Under the pieces are notes generated by a model that worked only from the letters and a program-made list of their open reading frames with translations, had not been told where the DNA came from and did not search any database. A stretch of DNA of 43,194 nucleotides from Pseudomonadota bacterium (GTDB lineage Bacteria; Pseudomonadota; Alphaproteobacteria; Micavibrionales; UBA2020): the NCBI GenBank assembly GCA_023444705.1, contig JAEXMB010000051.1:1-43194 (forward strand). Reading direction: 5' to 3'. Shown piece after piece: positions 15,123 to 23,736 of the stretch. Made by a program: the position numbers and the translations under genes. The first letter of the stretch is position 1, and every line of letters begins with the position of its first letter.

Positions 15123-15919
15123 TGCGCCTGCTGACGTGGAACATCAATTCCGTGCGCCTGCGCATCGATCTGGTGCGCGATACGCTGAAAAAGCACAAGC
15201 CGGATGTGGTGTGCCTGCAGGAAACCAAATCGCCGGATGAATTCTTCCCGCGCGAGGCACTGGCCGAGGCCGGATACGTCCACCAGCATATCGCGGGCAT
15301 GAAGGGCTATAACGGTGTTGCGATCCTGTCAAAACATCCCATCGGCACTGTCAGCGAGTACAAGCGCGTCGGCCGCGACGACAAGCGCCACATCGCCGCC
15401 GTCATCAACGACCCGGCAGGTGAATTCCTGCTGCATAACGTCTATATTCCCGCCGGTGGCTACGAGCCCGACCTCGCGCAGGAAAAATTCAGGCATAAGC
15501 TCGACTTCGTCGACGACCTGACGGCCTTTTTCAAGGCGCAAAAGCAAGGCAAGCGTCCCGTGGTGATGGTGGGGGACCTCAATATCGCGCCGCTGGAACA
15601 CGATGTGTGGGATCATAAAAAGATGCTCAATGTCGTCTCTCACACGCCCATCGAGGTCGAAAAATTCGCCAATCTTGCCAAGGCGGGCGGCTGGTACGAC
15701 GCCATCCGCCACTTCGTGCCCGAAGATAAAAAACTTTATACGTGGTGGAGCTATCGCGCCGCCGATTGGGACAGTGCCGACAAAGGCCGCAGGCTCGACC
15801 ATATCTGGGTGACCGATCCGCTGAAAGCACGTCTGAAAAAGCAGCAGGTTTTGCGCGAGCTGCGCGGTGCCGTGCAGCCCAGCGACCACGTACCGATCAT
15901 TCTTGATCTGGCGTCTTAA
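15122..15919 (+). CDS. xthA: Exodeoxyribonuclease III
   Basis: 265 residues, the usual length. AP-endonuclease/exonuclease family signatures are all present: MRLLTWNINSVRLR (Asn for metal), VVCLQETKSPDEFFP (metal Glu), YNGVAILSK, NVYIPAGGYEP, VVMVGDLNIAP (catalytic Asp and Asn), YTWWSYR, GRRLDHIWVTDPL and the closing SDHVPIILDL (catalytic His). The enzyme cuts at abasic sites and removes 3' blocking groups during base excision repair. Its start overlaps the preceding gene by one base. It converges on the minus-strand nuclease, whose stop overlaps by four bases. Confidence 0.96.
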   Translation: MRLLTWNINSVRLRIDLVRDTLKKHKPDVVCLQETKSPDEFFPREALAEAGYVHQHIAGMKGYNGVAILSKHPIGTVSEYKRVGRDDKRHIAAVINDPAGEFLLHNVYIPAGGYEPDLAQEKFRHKLDFVDDLTAFFKAQKQGKRPVVMVGDLNIAPLEHDVWDHKKMLNVVSHTPIEVEKFANLAKAGGWYDAIRHFVPEDKKLYTWWSYRAADWDSADKGRRLDHIWVTDPLKARLKKQQVLRELRGAVQPSDHVPIILDLAS

Positions 15920-16365
15920 CTTTCACACCACCCGCCGCGCTTGCCGCCGTGATAATCGCGGGCAAGGCCGGCTTTGATCAGGTGGTCGGCGGCCAGCGTG
16001 CCGTCGGTGGCCTTGACGGTGGCCAGCACACGGCCTGCGTATTTTTCCAGCTTGATATCGCTCAGCACGGCGCGGTTGTTGCGCAACAGGCGGCGTAGCT
16101 CTTCCTTGGCGGCCAGTGCTTTTTGCCGCTCGGCCGGGCATTGGCCGTGCAATTCGGGTGCGTCGATGCCTGCAATGCGCACGTCTGTGATGACTTCCTG
16201 CCCGATCCAGATTTGCACGCGCACGGCCAGTGTGTCGCCGTCCAGCACGTCAGTGACCTCGGCAAACAGGGGGCCTGCCATGCGCTCGGCGCGCGGGCGC
16301 GCGGCATCGGCTGCGGGGGCGGGCAGCAACGCGATCAGCAATATCAGGCAAAACAGGCGCGTCAT
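15916..16365 (-). CDS. Secreted thermonuclease-like (SNase) protein
   Basis: 149 residues from the ATG at 16365 (MTRLFCLILLIALLPAPAADA), preceded by AAAGGACATTCCACCC. A clear signal peptide is cleaved after about residue 21 (ADA-A). The staphylococcal-nuclease domain shows DVLDGDTLAVRV, VRIAGIDAPELHGQCPAER (active-site Asp and Arg region) and YAGRVLATVKATDG with the second Arg, followed by LIKAGLARDYHGGKRGGWC. Such proteins degrade DNA or RNA outside the cytoplasm or act in periplasmic salvage. Two cysteines (in HGQCPAE and GGWC) could form a disulfide. It overlaps the xthA end tail-to-tail. Confidence 0.9.
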   Translation of the reverse strand: MTRLFCLILLIALLPAPAADAARPRAERMAGPLFAEVTDVLDGDTLAVRVQIWIGQEVITDVRIAGIDAPELHGQCPAERQKALAAKEELRRLLRNNRAVLSDIKLEKYAGRVLATVKATDGTLAADHLIKAGLARDYHGGKRGGWCES

Positions 16366-16452
16366 GGGTGGAATGTCCTTTACAAACCTATCATGGCATG
16401 TACAATTTAAAGTTGCAAATGTAATTTTGTTACCCTTTTGGGTTGTTCGAAA

Positions 16453-17046
16453 ATGCGGCGGATATTCTCGTTGTTCAGGCATACGGGCCGGCTTGGCCCC
16501 GTCACCGATGCGGCCTTTGCGCCGCTGGCGCAGGCGGAGCGTTGCCTTGATGCCTGGCTGCGCGAGGAAGGGCGCGAGATGACCGCGCGCCAGCGCCAGC
16601 GCGCGGCGGGCCTGATCGCGCGTTATTTCGAGAACGAGGATATGGTGAGCGACAAGCTGATCCTGTCGTTCCTGCATCACTACTCGGGCATGGGCGCGGT
16701 CGACCTTGAAGACCCGCAGGCCGTGCGTATGGAGCTTAAGGCCGTGCTGGACCGCAGCGCGCCCGTTATGCCAGCCGCGCGCGCCAGCCGCCTGCGCCTG
16801 CTGGTGGCGGTGGCCACGGGCATGCTGGCAATGGCAAGCGTGCTGGTGGTGTTTTACCTGTCGCAACAAACCCTGACGCAACAAGAACAGCAGCAATTGC
16901 GCGAGGCCGTTGCCATGCGGGCGGAGGCCAAAGGCGTTGCGCCCGCGACCATATGGGCCGATGTGAAACGTGATGCCGGCGTGACGCGCTATCAGGATAT
17001 CCGCCGGTGGGATTTCGCGCGCGCGATGGCGCAGGCAGGCAAGTGA
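16453..17046 (+). CDS. Hypothetical single-pass membrane protein
   Basis: 197 residues from the ATG at 16453 (MRRIFSLFRHTGRLG); there is no strong ribosome site. A soluble helical N-terminal region (about 20-105, with REMTARQRQRAAGLIARYFE) is followed by one transmembrane helix at about 116-138 (LLVAVATGMLAMASVLVVFYL). A Gln-rich coiled-coil-like stretch (TLTQQEQQQLREAV) and a C-terminal segment (ATIWADVKRDAGVTRYQDIRRWDFARAM) come next. I do not recognise the family. Codon use fits the genome. It is divergent from the secreted nuclease and stops one base before the convergent xerC. Confidence 0.72.
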   Translation: MRRIFSLFRHTGRLGPVTDAAFAPLAQAERCLDAWLREEGREMTARQRQRAAGLIARYFENEDMVSDKLILSFLHHYSGMGAVDLEDPQAVRMELKAVLDRSAPVMPAARASRLRLLVAVATGMLAMASVLVVFYLSQQTLTQQEQQQLREAVAMRAEAKGVAPATIWADVKRDAGVTRYQDIRRWDFARAMAQAGK

Positions 17047-17997
17047 TCAGGATTTCGATCGCGGGTGCGCGCGGTCGTAAATGGCCAGCAGCTGCGCGTT
17101 GTCAAAATCAAGATAGCGCTGCGTGGTCTTGAGCGAGGCATGGCCCAGCAGTTCCTGAATCGAGCGCAAATCCGCGCCGCCCTGCAGAATATGGCTGGCG
17201 AAACTGTGGCGCAACGCGTGCGGCGTCAGCGTTTCGGGCAGGCCAAACGCGCGGCGCAGGCGGCGCAGCTGCTTTTGCGCGATGCCTTGATTAAGGCGCT
17301 TGCCCTGCACGCCGTAAAACAGCGGGCTGTCGTCGGTCGGGGTGAAGGGGCAGGCGGCAAGGTAGGGCGCAAGGGCGCTGAGGATGATCGGCAATACGGG
17401 CACCAGACGTTCCTTGCGGCCTTTACCCATGACGCGCATGAACTCGCCCTGCGGGCGGTCGCGGTAATTGAGCTTGAGCGCCTCGTCGATACGAAGCCCC
17501 GCCGCATAGAGCAGCGTAAACAGCGCCTGATCGCGCAAGGTCACCCATTCGGGCTGGTCCGCCACGGCGGCGGGCGCGCTGATGGCTTGTTTGGCTTGCT
17601 CGGGCGGCAGGGCGCGGGGCAGGCGCTTGGGCTGTTTGGGTGTGCGCACATGGGCGATGGCGGGGTTGTGCAAAACGCCTTGTTTATCGAGCCATTTCAT
17701 GAAGTGGCGCACACTGGCAAGGGCGCGGGCGCGCGTGGCGGGGCCCGCCCCATCGGCCGTGCGGCGCGAGAGAAAACTGCGGAAATCGCCAAGCGTCGTT
17801 GCGCCAAGGTCGTTGAGCGCAGGCGGCTTGCCGATGTGGCGCGTCAGAAAGGCGAGAAAATTGTCAAGGTCGTGACGATAGGCACGCAGGGTGTGATTGG
17901 AATAACGTTTTTCGACGACAAGGTAGGTCAGCCACTCGGCATATTTGCGACCGAGGTCGGTATCGATGGCTTTGACCGTGTCTGTCGTATCGCTCAC
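17047..17997 (-). CDS. xerC: Tyrosine recombinase XerC
   Basis: 316 residues from the GTG at 17997, which overlaps the DUF484 stop (GTGA); a GTG at 18015 is also in frame. It has an N-terminal SAM-like core-binding domain (SNHTLRAYRHDLDNFLAFL). The catalytic residues are Arg169 (GLRIDEAL), Lys192 (GKGRKER), His260 and Arg263 (HALRHSFASHI), His286 (LLGHASL) and nucleophile Tyr295 (TTQRYLDFD). With XerD it resolves chromosome dimers at dif. The DUF484-xerC overlap is conserved in many proteobacteria and marks this as the chromosomal recombinase, not a phage or integron integrase. Confidence 0.95.
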   Translation of the reverse strand: MSDTTDTVKAIDTDLGRKYAEWLTYLVVEKRYSNHTLRAYRHDLDNFLAFLTRHIGKPPALNDLGATTLGDFRSFLSRRTADGAGPATRARALASVRHFMKWLDKQGVLHNPAIAHVRTPKQPKRLPRALPPEQAKQAISAPAAVADQPEWVTLRDQALFTLLYAAGLRIDEALKLNYRDRPQGEFMRVMGKGRKERLVPVLPIILSALAPYLAACPFTPTDDSPLFYGVQGKRLNQGIAQKQLRRLRRAFGLPETLTPHALRHSFASHILQGGADLRSIQELLGHASLKTTQRYLDFDNAQLLAIYDRAHPRSKS

Positions 17998-18686
17998 GCG
18001 TTGATGTCCAGCCACAGGCGGAAGCAGCGCTCCACCACCTGCGCCAGAAAGCCGATCTGGTCGATCGCCTGGTCGGGCTGGAACATGTCGGGGTCGCGGC
18101 TGCCAAAGGCAAGGATGCCTGCCGGGGTCTGCGGGCTGATCTCAAGGCGCAGCAGGGCGTGGCTTTTCACCAGTCCCGCGCCGGGGCCGAAGATTTCTTC
18201 CTGCCCGTTGACGTTGGCCTGCAACAGCGCATCGCCCGTGCCAAGCCAGCGTGACACCGTGCCCGCGCGCACAAAGCGCATGCCCGCCTGATGGATGAAG
18301 GGAATTTCCTTGGAGGTCGATTCAATGACGATGCTGGCGGTGTCGACGTCGAGCAGCACGGGGAAGTCCTGCGTGATGGTCTCGACGAATTCCTCGAAGC
18401 TTTCAGCCTCCAGCAACACCAGCACGGCGGTGTGGATGCGCGACTGGTTGTTCATGTTGGCGCGGAAGGTTTCGATCAGTTCCTTCTGCAGTTTGCTGGC
18501 GTTGCTTTTGTCGGCCTTGAGACGGTCGACGAGGACGGAGTGGAAATCGACCACGCCTGTGCCTGCGTTGCGGCGCGGCAACTGGATGTTTTCCAGCACT
18601 TCGGGATGCTGGCTGAAGAAATCCGGATTATCGCTGAGGAAATCGGCGACCTCGGTCGGGGAAAGCGGCGTCTTGGCTGCGGTCAT
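17994..18686 (-). CDS. DUF484 family protein
   Basis: 230 residues from the ATG at 18686 (MTAAKTPLSPTEVADFLSDN); upstream GTG starts lack spacing from AAGG. The family signature opens with VADFLSDNPDFFSQHPEVLE, followed by HSVLVDRLKADKSNASKLQKEL with a coiled coil. A GAF-like domain then ends ILAFGSRDPDMFQPDQAIDQIGFLAQVVERCFRLWL. The biochemical role of DUF484 is unknown, but it is very often translationally coupled to xerC, as here (4-base overlap). Confidence 0.92.
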   Translation of the reverse strand: MTAAKTPLSPTEVADFLSDNPDFFSQHPEVLENIQLPRRNAGTGVVDFHSVLVDRLKADKSNASKLQKELIETFRANMNNQSRIHTAVLVLLEAESFEEFVETITQDFPVLLDVDTASIVIESTSKEIPFIHQAGMRFVRAGTVSRWLGTGDALLQANVNGQEEIFGPGAGLVKSHALLRLEISPQTPAGILAFGSRDPDMFQPDQAIDQIGFLAQVVERCFRLWLDINA

Positions 18687-18704
18687 CACGGATGTCACCT
18701 TGGC

Positions 18705-19364
18705 TTAGAGGATGCTTTGGCCGGTCTTGGCCCAGTCCTTGACGAAGGCATCAAGCCCCTTGTCGGTCAGCGGGTGGTTGTAGAGCTGGCGGATCACCTT
18801 GGGCGGGATGGTCGCCACATGCGCGCCCATCTTGGCGGCGTCGATCAGGTGCATGGGGTGACGCACGGATGCGACCAGCACCTCGGTTTCGATGGTCGGG
18901 TACATGCTGTAGATCTGCACGATGTCGGCGATCAGTTGCATGCCGTCGTGGCCGATGTCATCCAGACGGCCGACGAAGGGCGAGATGAACGTCGCGCCCG
19001 CCTTGGCGGCCAGCAGCGCCTGAGCGGCCGAAAAGCACAACGTGACGTTGGTCATGGTGCCGGCATCAGACAGTTTTTTGCAGACCTTGAGCCCGTCGGG
19101 TGTCAGCGGCAATTTGACTGCGACGTTCTTGGCGATCTTGGCGAGCTTCTGCCCTTCCTTGAGCATGGTTTCGTAATCGGTGGCGGCGACTTCGGCCGAC
19201 ACGGGGCCGTCGACAACAGCGCAGATCTGCTCGATCAGCGCGATAAAGTTCGGCGCGCCGGATGCCGCGACCAGCGACGGGTTGGTGGTCACGCCATCAA
19301 GCAACCCTGTATCTGCCAAATCCTTGATTTCGTTGATGTCAGCCGTATCGACAAAGAATTTCAT
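18705..19364 (-). CDS. tal: Transaldolase (short TalC/FSA type)
   Basis: 219 residues from the ATG at 19364 (MKFFVDTADINEIKDLADTG). The short transaldolase family is evident from DGVTTNPSLVAASG, SAEVAATDYETMLKEGQKLAKI, NVAVKLPLTPDGLKVCKKLS (Schiff-base Lys in VKLPLT), NVTLCFSAAQALLAAKAGATFISPFVGRLDDIG and ASVRHPMHLIDAAKMGAHVATIPP. It exchanges dihydroxyacetone units between sedoheptulose-7-phosphate and glyceraldehyde-3-phosphate in the pentose phosphate pathway; a fructose-6-phosphate aldolase activity is the alternative. It ends 18 bases before the DUF484 start, so it may be the first gene of a tal-DUF484-xerC unit. Confidence 0.94.
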   Translation of the reverse strand: MKFFVDTADINEIKDLADTGLLDGVTTNPSLVAASGAPNFIALIEQICAVVDGPVSAEVAATDYETMLKEGQKLAKIAKNVAVKLPLTPDGLKVCKKLSDAGTMTNVTLCFSAAQALLAAKAGATFISPFVGRLDDIGHDGMQLIADIVQIYSMYPTIETEVLVASVRHPMHLIDAAKMGAHVATIPPKVIRQLYNHPLTDKGLDAFVKDWAKTGQSIL

Positions 19365-19411
19365 CGCCTGTTCCCCTTTAACCTGAGCTGTTTTTAGTGT
19401 ACCCAAAGGCC

Positions 19412-21649
19412 ATGTCGCAAGCCAGTTTTTTGTCGGCGCCGGAAGGCGCCTTTGACGATGAAAAAGGCGCTGTACGGGTTTCCGTGCTGGCGGCGGTGCC
19501 GATTGGCCAGCCTTATGACTATGCCGTGCCTGCGGGGATGGCGTTGAGCGCGGGCGACATCGTGCGCATCCCCTTTGGCAAGCGCGAGGTGACGGGCGTG
19601 GTCTGGCCCGCGGCCGATACCGCGCCATCCGATAAAAAGGTAAAATTGAAAGCGGTTCTGCACCGCTACGACGTGCCGCCGCTTGGCGTGGCACAAATGG
19701 AATTCGTCAGCTGGATCGCGCGCTATACGCTGAGCGATCTTGGCAGCGTGCTGAAATTGATGTTGTCGCCGCCCGAAGTTCTTGAGGATGCGCGCGAGAA
19801 CACTGTCTACACGCTGGGCCATATCGCCGCCGATGCGAAGCTGAGCGCGCCGCGCCAGCGCGTGGTTGCGGCGCTGCAGTCCGGAGCATCTCTGACGGCG
19901 GGGGCGTTGTGCGAGGCCGCGCGCTGCACGCCATCGGTTTTGCAAGGCATGGGGCAGGCGGGGCAACTGGTGAAATCTGTGATGCAGGCGCCAGCCCCTG
20001 CCAGCAACATTGATCCCGACCATCAGCATGTGACCTTCTCCGACGCGCAGGGCGAAGCCGCGCGCGAGCTTGAAAAACGTGTCGCCGCCAAGGCTTTTGC
20101 GCCCGTGTTACTGGATGGCGTGACAGGGTCTGGCAAGACGGAAGTCTATTTCGCCGCCGTCGCGCAGGCGATGCGCGAGGGGCGGCAGGCCCTGATCCTG
20201 TTGCCGGAAATCTCGTTGTCGGCGCAATTCACCCGCCGCATCGAACAGCGCTTTGGCGTCACGCCTGCGCTGTGGCACAGCGAGGTTACGCCCGCGCAAA
20301 AGCGCGCCACTTGGCAGGGCGTTGCGCACGGGCACACACAGATTGTGCTGGGTGCGCGCTCGGCGCTGTTTTTGCCTTTTGCCGATCTTGGCTGCATTGT
20401 GGTGGACGAAGAACACGACGCGTCTTACAAGCAGGAAGACGGCGTGATGTATAACGCGCGCGACATGGCGGTCGTGCGCGCCAATATGGCAGGGTGCCCT
20501 GTGGTGCTGGTCTCGGCGACGCCATCGCTTGAAAGTATGACCAACGCACAGGGCGGCAAATACACGTATTTACACCTGCCCACGCGCCATGCGGGCGCAA
20601 CGCTGCCCGCGATGCAGGTGGTTGACCTGCGCAAGGACAAGCCGTCCTCGCAAAAATTCCTCTCGGCCGCGCTGGTGACGGCGCTGCGCGAGAACCTTGA
20701 AAAGGGCGAGCAATCGCTTTTGTTCCTCAACCGCCGCGGCTATGCGCCGCTGACGTTGTGCCGCACCTGCGGGCACCGCTTTCAATGCCCGTCGTGCAGT
20801 GCGTGGCTGGTTGAACACCGCCGTTTCAAAAGCCTGCAATGCCATCACTGCGGCTATAACCAGAAACTGCCGCCGGCCTGCCCGTCATGCGGGGACGAGG
20901 AAAACCTTGTCGCCTGCGGCCCCGGGGTCGAGCGTATTTACGAAGAAGCGGTTGAATACTTCCCCGACGCGCGTGTGCAAATTCTTGCCAGCGATATGGT
21001 CGGTACACCCGCGCAACTGCACGCCATGATCGAACAGGTCGAGGCGCGCGAGATCGACATCGTCATCGGCACGCAGATGATCGCCAAGGGGCACCACTTT
21101 CCGGGCCTGACGCTGGTCGGCGTGGTCGATGCCGATCTTGGCCTTGCGGGCGGGGACTTGCGCGCGGGCGAGCGCACGTTTCAGGTACTGCATCAGGTGG
21201 CGGGCCGTGCGGGCCGCGCCAAGGATGCGGGGCGCGTGCTGATTCAAACCGTCATGCCCGATCAGGCCGTGATCCGCGCGCTGGCAGCACACGACCGCGA
21301 TGCGTTCTTGCGCGTGGAGGGGATCGAGCGCCAGCGCGCGGCCATGCCGCCCTATGGCCGCCTTGCCGCCGTGATCGTGTCGGGCGAGGATGAAAACCAG
21401 TTGCTGCTGGCCTGCCGCGCGATGGCGCAACAGGCGTCGCGCACCGACGATATCCGCGTGCTGGGCCCTGCATCAGCACCCTTGGCGTTCCTGCGCGGGC
21501 GCCACCGCCAGCGTTTTCTGGTGAAGGCATCGGGCATGGCCGCGCGCGGGCTTGCTATCCAGCATTACGTGCAGGACTGGCTGTCGCGCGTGAAATTGCC
21601 CCGCACGATCGACATCAAGGTCGATATCGACCCGCAAAGCTTTTTTTAA
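19412..21649 (+). CDS. priA: Primosomal replication-restart helicase PriA
   Basis: 745 residues from the ATG at 19412; a GTG at 19397 is also in frame. Winged-helix and 3'-end-binding N-terminal region (VRVSVLAAVPIGQPYDYAVP). Helicase core: Walker A GVTGSGKT (236-243), DEEH box (332-335), ATPSLES, GTQMIAKGHHFPG and QVAGRAGR. Eight zinc-binding cysteines form the insert in the order CRTC, CPSC, CHHC, CPSC. It reloads the replisome at stalled forks. It is divergent from tal and overlaps the convergent sixA gene by four bases. Confidence 0.96.
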   Translation: MSQASFLSAPEGAFDDEKGAVRVSVLAAVPIGQPYDYAVPAGMALSAGDIVRIPFGKREVTGVVWPAADTAPSDKKVKLKAVLHRYDVPPLGVAQMEFVSWIARYTLSDLGSVLKLMLSPPEVLEDARENTVYTLGHIAADAKLSAPRQRVVAALQSGASLTAGALCEAARCTPSVLQGMGQAGQLVKSVMQAPAPASNIDPDHQHVTFSDAQGEAARELEKRVAAKAFAPVLLDGVTGSGKTEVYFAAVAQAMREGRQALILLPEISLSAQFTRRIEQRFGVTPALWHSEVTPAQKRATWQGVAHGHTQIVLGARSALFLPFADLGCIVVDEEHDASYKQEDGVMYNARDMAVVRANMAGCPVVLVSATPSLESMTNAQGGKYTYLHLPTRHAGATLPAMQVVDLRKDKPSSQKFLSAALVTALRENLEKGEQSLLFLNRRGYAPLTLCRTCGHRFQCPSCSAWLVEHRRFKSLQCHHCGYNQKLPPACPSCGDEENLVACGPGVERIYEEAVEYFPDARVQILASDMVGTPAQLHAMIEQVEAREIDIVIGTQMIAKGHHFPGLTLVGVVDADLGLAGGDLRAGERTFQVLHQVAGRAGRAKDAGRVLIQTVMPDQAVIRALAAHDRDAFLRVEGIERQRAAMPPYGRLAAVIVSGEDENQLLLACRAMAQQASRTDDIRVLGPASAPLAFLRGRHRQRFLVKASGMAARGLAIQHYVQDWLSRVKLPRTIDIKVDIDPQSFF

Positions 21650-22131
21650 GGGATCAGCACGCTTTTGAGCGTCAGGTGGTGCGGGCGCAGGTCTGTCCAT
21701 GCGCTGGCCATGCATTCAAACGTGGCCAGCGTTGCAGGGGCAAAGCCGCCGGCGACCAGCGGGTGCGCATGCCCGCCAAGGTCATAGGCCAGCTGGCCGA
21801 TGCCGGGGTTATGGCCCACGATGACCACATGATCGTGGCGGTCGTCGACGGTCATGAGCGCGTCAAGAATGGCGGCGGGCGGGGCGAGGTAAAGCGCGCT
21901 TTCGCTGACCACCAACGCATGGCCAAAGGCGGCATGCAGGGCGCGCGCGGTGTCGCGCGTGCGGCGCGCGTCGGATGACAGAATCAGGGCTGGTGCGGCA
22001 AGGCCGCTGCCGTGCAGGCGCGCGGCGATGGCAATGGCCTCGGCCATGCCCTGTTCATCGAGGGGACGGCTGTGATCGTCCGCTCCTTGCGGGCTGGCGG
22101 TGGCATGGCGCAGGAGCGACAGCAGCTTCAT
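21646..22131 (-). CDS. sixA: SixA-like phosphohistidine phosphatase
   Basis: 161 residues starting MKLLSLLRHATASP. Histidine-phosphatase fold: catalytic RH at 8-9, DDHSRPLDEQG, ALILSSDARRTRDTAR (second Arg pair) and VVIVGHNPGIGQLAYDL (second His). It has the short SixA form (about 160 residues). SixA dephosphorylates phospho-His on Hpt domains or PTS proteins, so it could dampen phosphorelays like that of the hybrid kinase in this window; that link is inference. It is convergent and overlapping with priA. Confidence 0.9.
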   Translation of the reverse strand: MKLLSLLRHATASPQGADDHSRPLDEQGMAEAIAIAARLHGSGLAAPALILSSDARRTRDTARALHAAFGHALVVSESALYLAPPAAILDALMTVDDRHDHVVIVGHNPGIGQLAYDLGGHAHPLVAGGFAPATLATFECMASAWTDLRPHHLTLKSVLIP

Positions 22132-22197
22132 TTTCCCTCTGCCTTTTTGGACGCAACTTGAATAAACTATACGCCAGCACCAGTAAGGGGAACAAGC

Positions 22198-23724
22198 ATG
22201 ATCGACCGCAGGGCTGCCCGCGATTACGTTGCGATCCTTGATATCGGATCAAACGCCGTGCGTCTGGTCATCTATGACGGTTTTAACCGCGCCCCTGTGC
22301 GCATCCATATGGAACGCCGCATCTGCAATCTTGGCGGCGACCTGTCAAAAACTGGCAGACTGTCGCCCGAAGGGGTCGACAAGGCGCTCAACGCCCTGCG
22401 CCGTTTCTCCGGCCTGCTTGAAGCCATGCGCATCAAGAACATTCATGCCGTGGCGACGGCTGCCCTGCGCGACGCCGCTGACGGTGCGGAGTTCATCGCC
22501 CGCGTGCAAAAGGAATTCGGCCTGACCATCCGCGTGATCGACGGCGAGGCCGAGGCGCATCTCTCTGCCGCCGGGGTGATGATGAACGGTGTTGATCCCG
22601 ATACCGGCGGCATTGCCGCCAAATGCCTGATCGGCGATTACGGCGGCGGGTCGCTTGAACTTATCGCCATGCAAAACGGCGTGATGACGCACAAGACCAG
22701 TCTGCCGCTTGGCTCCCACCGCCTGCAGGCGCTGAAGGAACGCAACGCGCGCATTGAAACCATCGACCGCGCGCTTGATGGCGTGGATTTCCTCAAGGAC
22801 ATGGCGGGGGTGGATTTTTATGCGCTTGGCGGCGCGTGGCGTTCAATGGCCAAGGCACATATGCATATGGTGCGCCATCCGCTCTATGTGCTTGACCATT
22901 ACGCCGTGGATGGCGACAAGGCGATGGATTTCGCGGGGCTGATCGCACGGCAAAGCCATGCCTCTCTGGAAAAAACCGTGGGCATGTCAAAAAAACGTCT
23001 GGCCGACATGAACGTTGCGGCCCTGACGATGGAGCGCCTGTTCGCGCGCATCCAGCCGCAAAAGCTGATTTTTTCCGCCACCGGCCTGCGCGAAGGCTTG
23101 CTCTACGAACAGCTCAAGCCCGCCGTGCGCGAGCAAGACCCCCTGATGGCCAGTTGCCGCAAGATCGCGGCCAAGATCAGCCGCTTTGACGACATGTACA
23201 GCTTCAATGTGTTGTGGCGCTGGATGACGCCGCTGTTTGCGGGGCAGGAAGGCTATTTCCTGCGCCTGTTGCAGGCGAGCTGCTATCTGAGCGACCTCAG
23301 CTGGTTCGAACACGAGGACTATCAGGCCGAACATGCGTTCGAGCGTGTGCTGGTCCTGCCGCTCTACGGGGCCGACCATCCGGCGCGCGTGTTTCTGGCG
23401 CTCAGCCAATATGTGCGCTACCGCGGCTATCTGCGCCGCTATCCCCGCGCGGGCGAGGAAGACGTGACGCTTGGCGCCCGCAGGATCCTTGCCCCCGTTG
23501 ATGTCGATATTGCGGTGATCGTGGGGCTTGCGCAGCGCATCGGCTATCTGCTGACGGGCGGCGCGCTGACCTTGCTCAACCAGACAGAGCTTGCGGTCGA
23601 TGACGAATGTGTGACGCTTCATTTGCGCGGGCAGGCGCGCCAGCTTGACGCCGACAGCATCGGCGACGCGCTCGGCGATCTGGCACAGGCGCTCAACCGC
23701 AAGGCGCGGATGGTGGTTGAATAA
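22198..23724 (+). CDS. ppx: Ppx/GppA exopolyphosphatase family phosphatase
   Basis: 508 residues; the ATG at 22198 follows AAGGGGAACAAGC. The ASKHA-type fold is evident from YVAILDIGSNAVRLVIYD (phosphate-1 loop), VATAALRDAADGAEFI, RVIDGEAEAHLSAAGVM, GDYGGGSLELIAM (phosphate-2 loop) and LPLGSHRLQ. A C-terminal HD-like helical region (about 310-500, e.g. LLQASCYLSDLSWFEHEDYQAEHAF) follows. It hydrolyses polyphosphate and/or pppGpp. The family does not separate the two substrates by sequence alone. Transcribed on its own between sixA (divergent) and rnd (convergent). Confidence 0.92.
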   Translation: MIDRRAARDYVAILDIGSNAVRLVIYDGFNRAPVRIHMERRICNLGGDLSKTGRLSPEGVDKALNALRRFSGLLEAMRIKNIHAVATAALRDAADGAEFIARVQKEFGLTIRVIDGEAEAHLSAAGVMMNGVDPDTGGIAAKCLIGDYGGGSLELIAMQNGVMTHKTSLPLGSHRLQALKERNARIETIDRALDGVDFLKDMAGVDFYALGGAWRSMAKAHMHMVRHPLYVLDHYAVDGDKAMDFAGLIARQSHASLEKTVGMSKKRLADMNVAALTMERLFARIQPQKLIFSATGLREGLLYEQLKPAVREQDPLMASCRKIAAKISRFDDMYSFNVLWRWMTPLFAGQEGYFLRLLQASCYLSDLSWFEHEDYQAEHAFERVLVLPLYGADHPARVFLALSQYVRYRGYLRRYPRAGEEDVTLGARRILAPVDVDIAVIVGLAQRIGYLLTGGALTLLNQTELAVDDECVTLHLRGQARQLDADSIGDALGDLAQALNRKARMVVE

Positions 23725-23736
23725 AGATAGCGGCGC

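Noticed and set aside
17047..17997. Integron or phage integrase
   Set aside because: Gene order with DUF484 and overlap of the reading frames identify the chromosomal XerC; no attachment sites or cassettes are visible.
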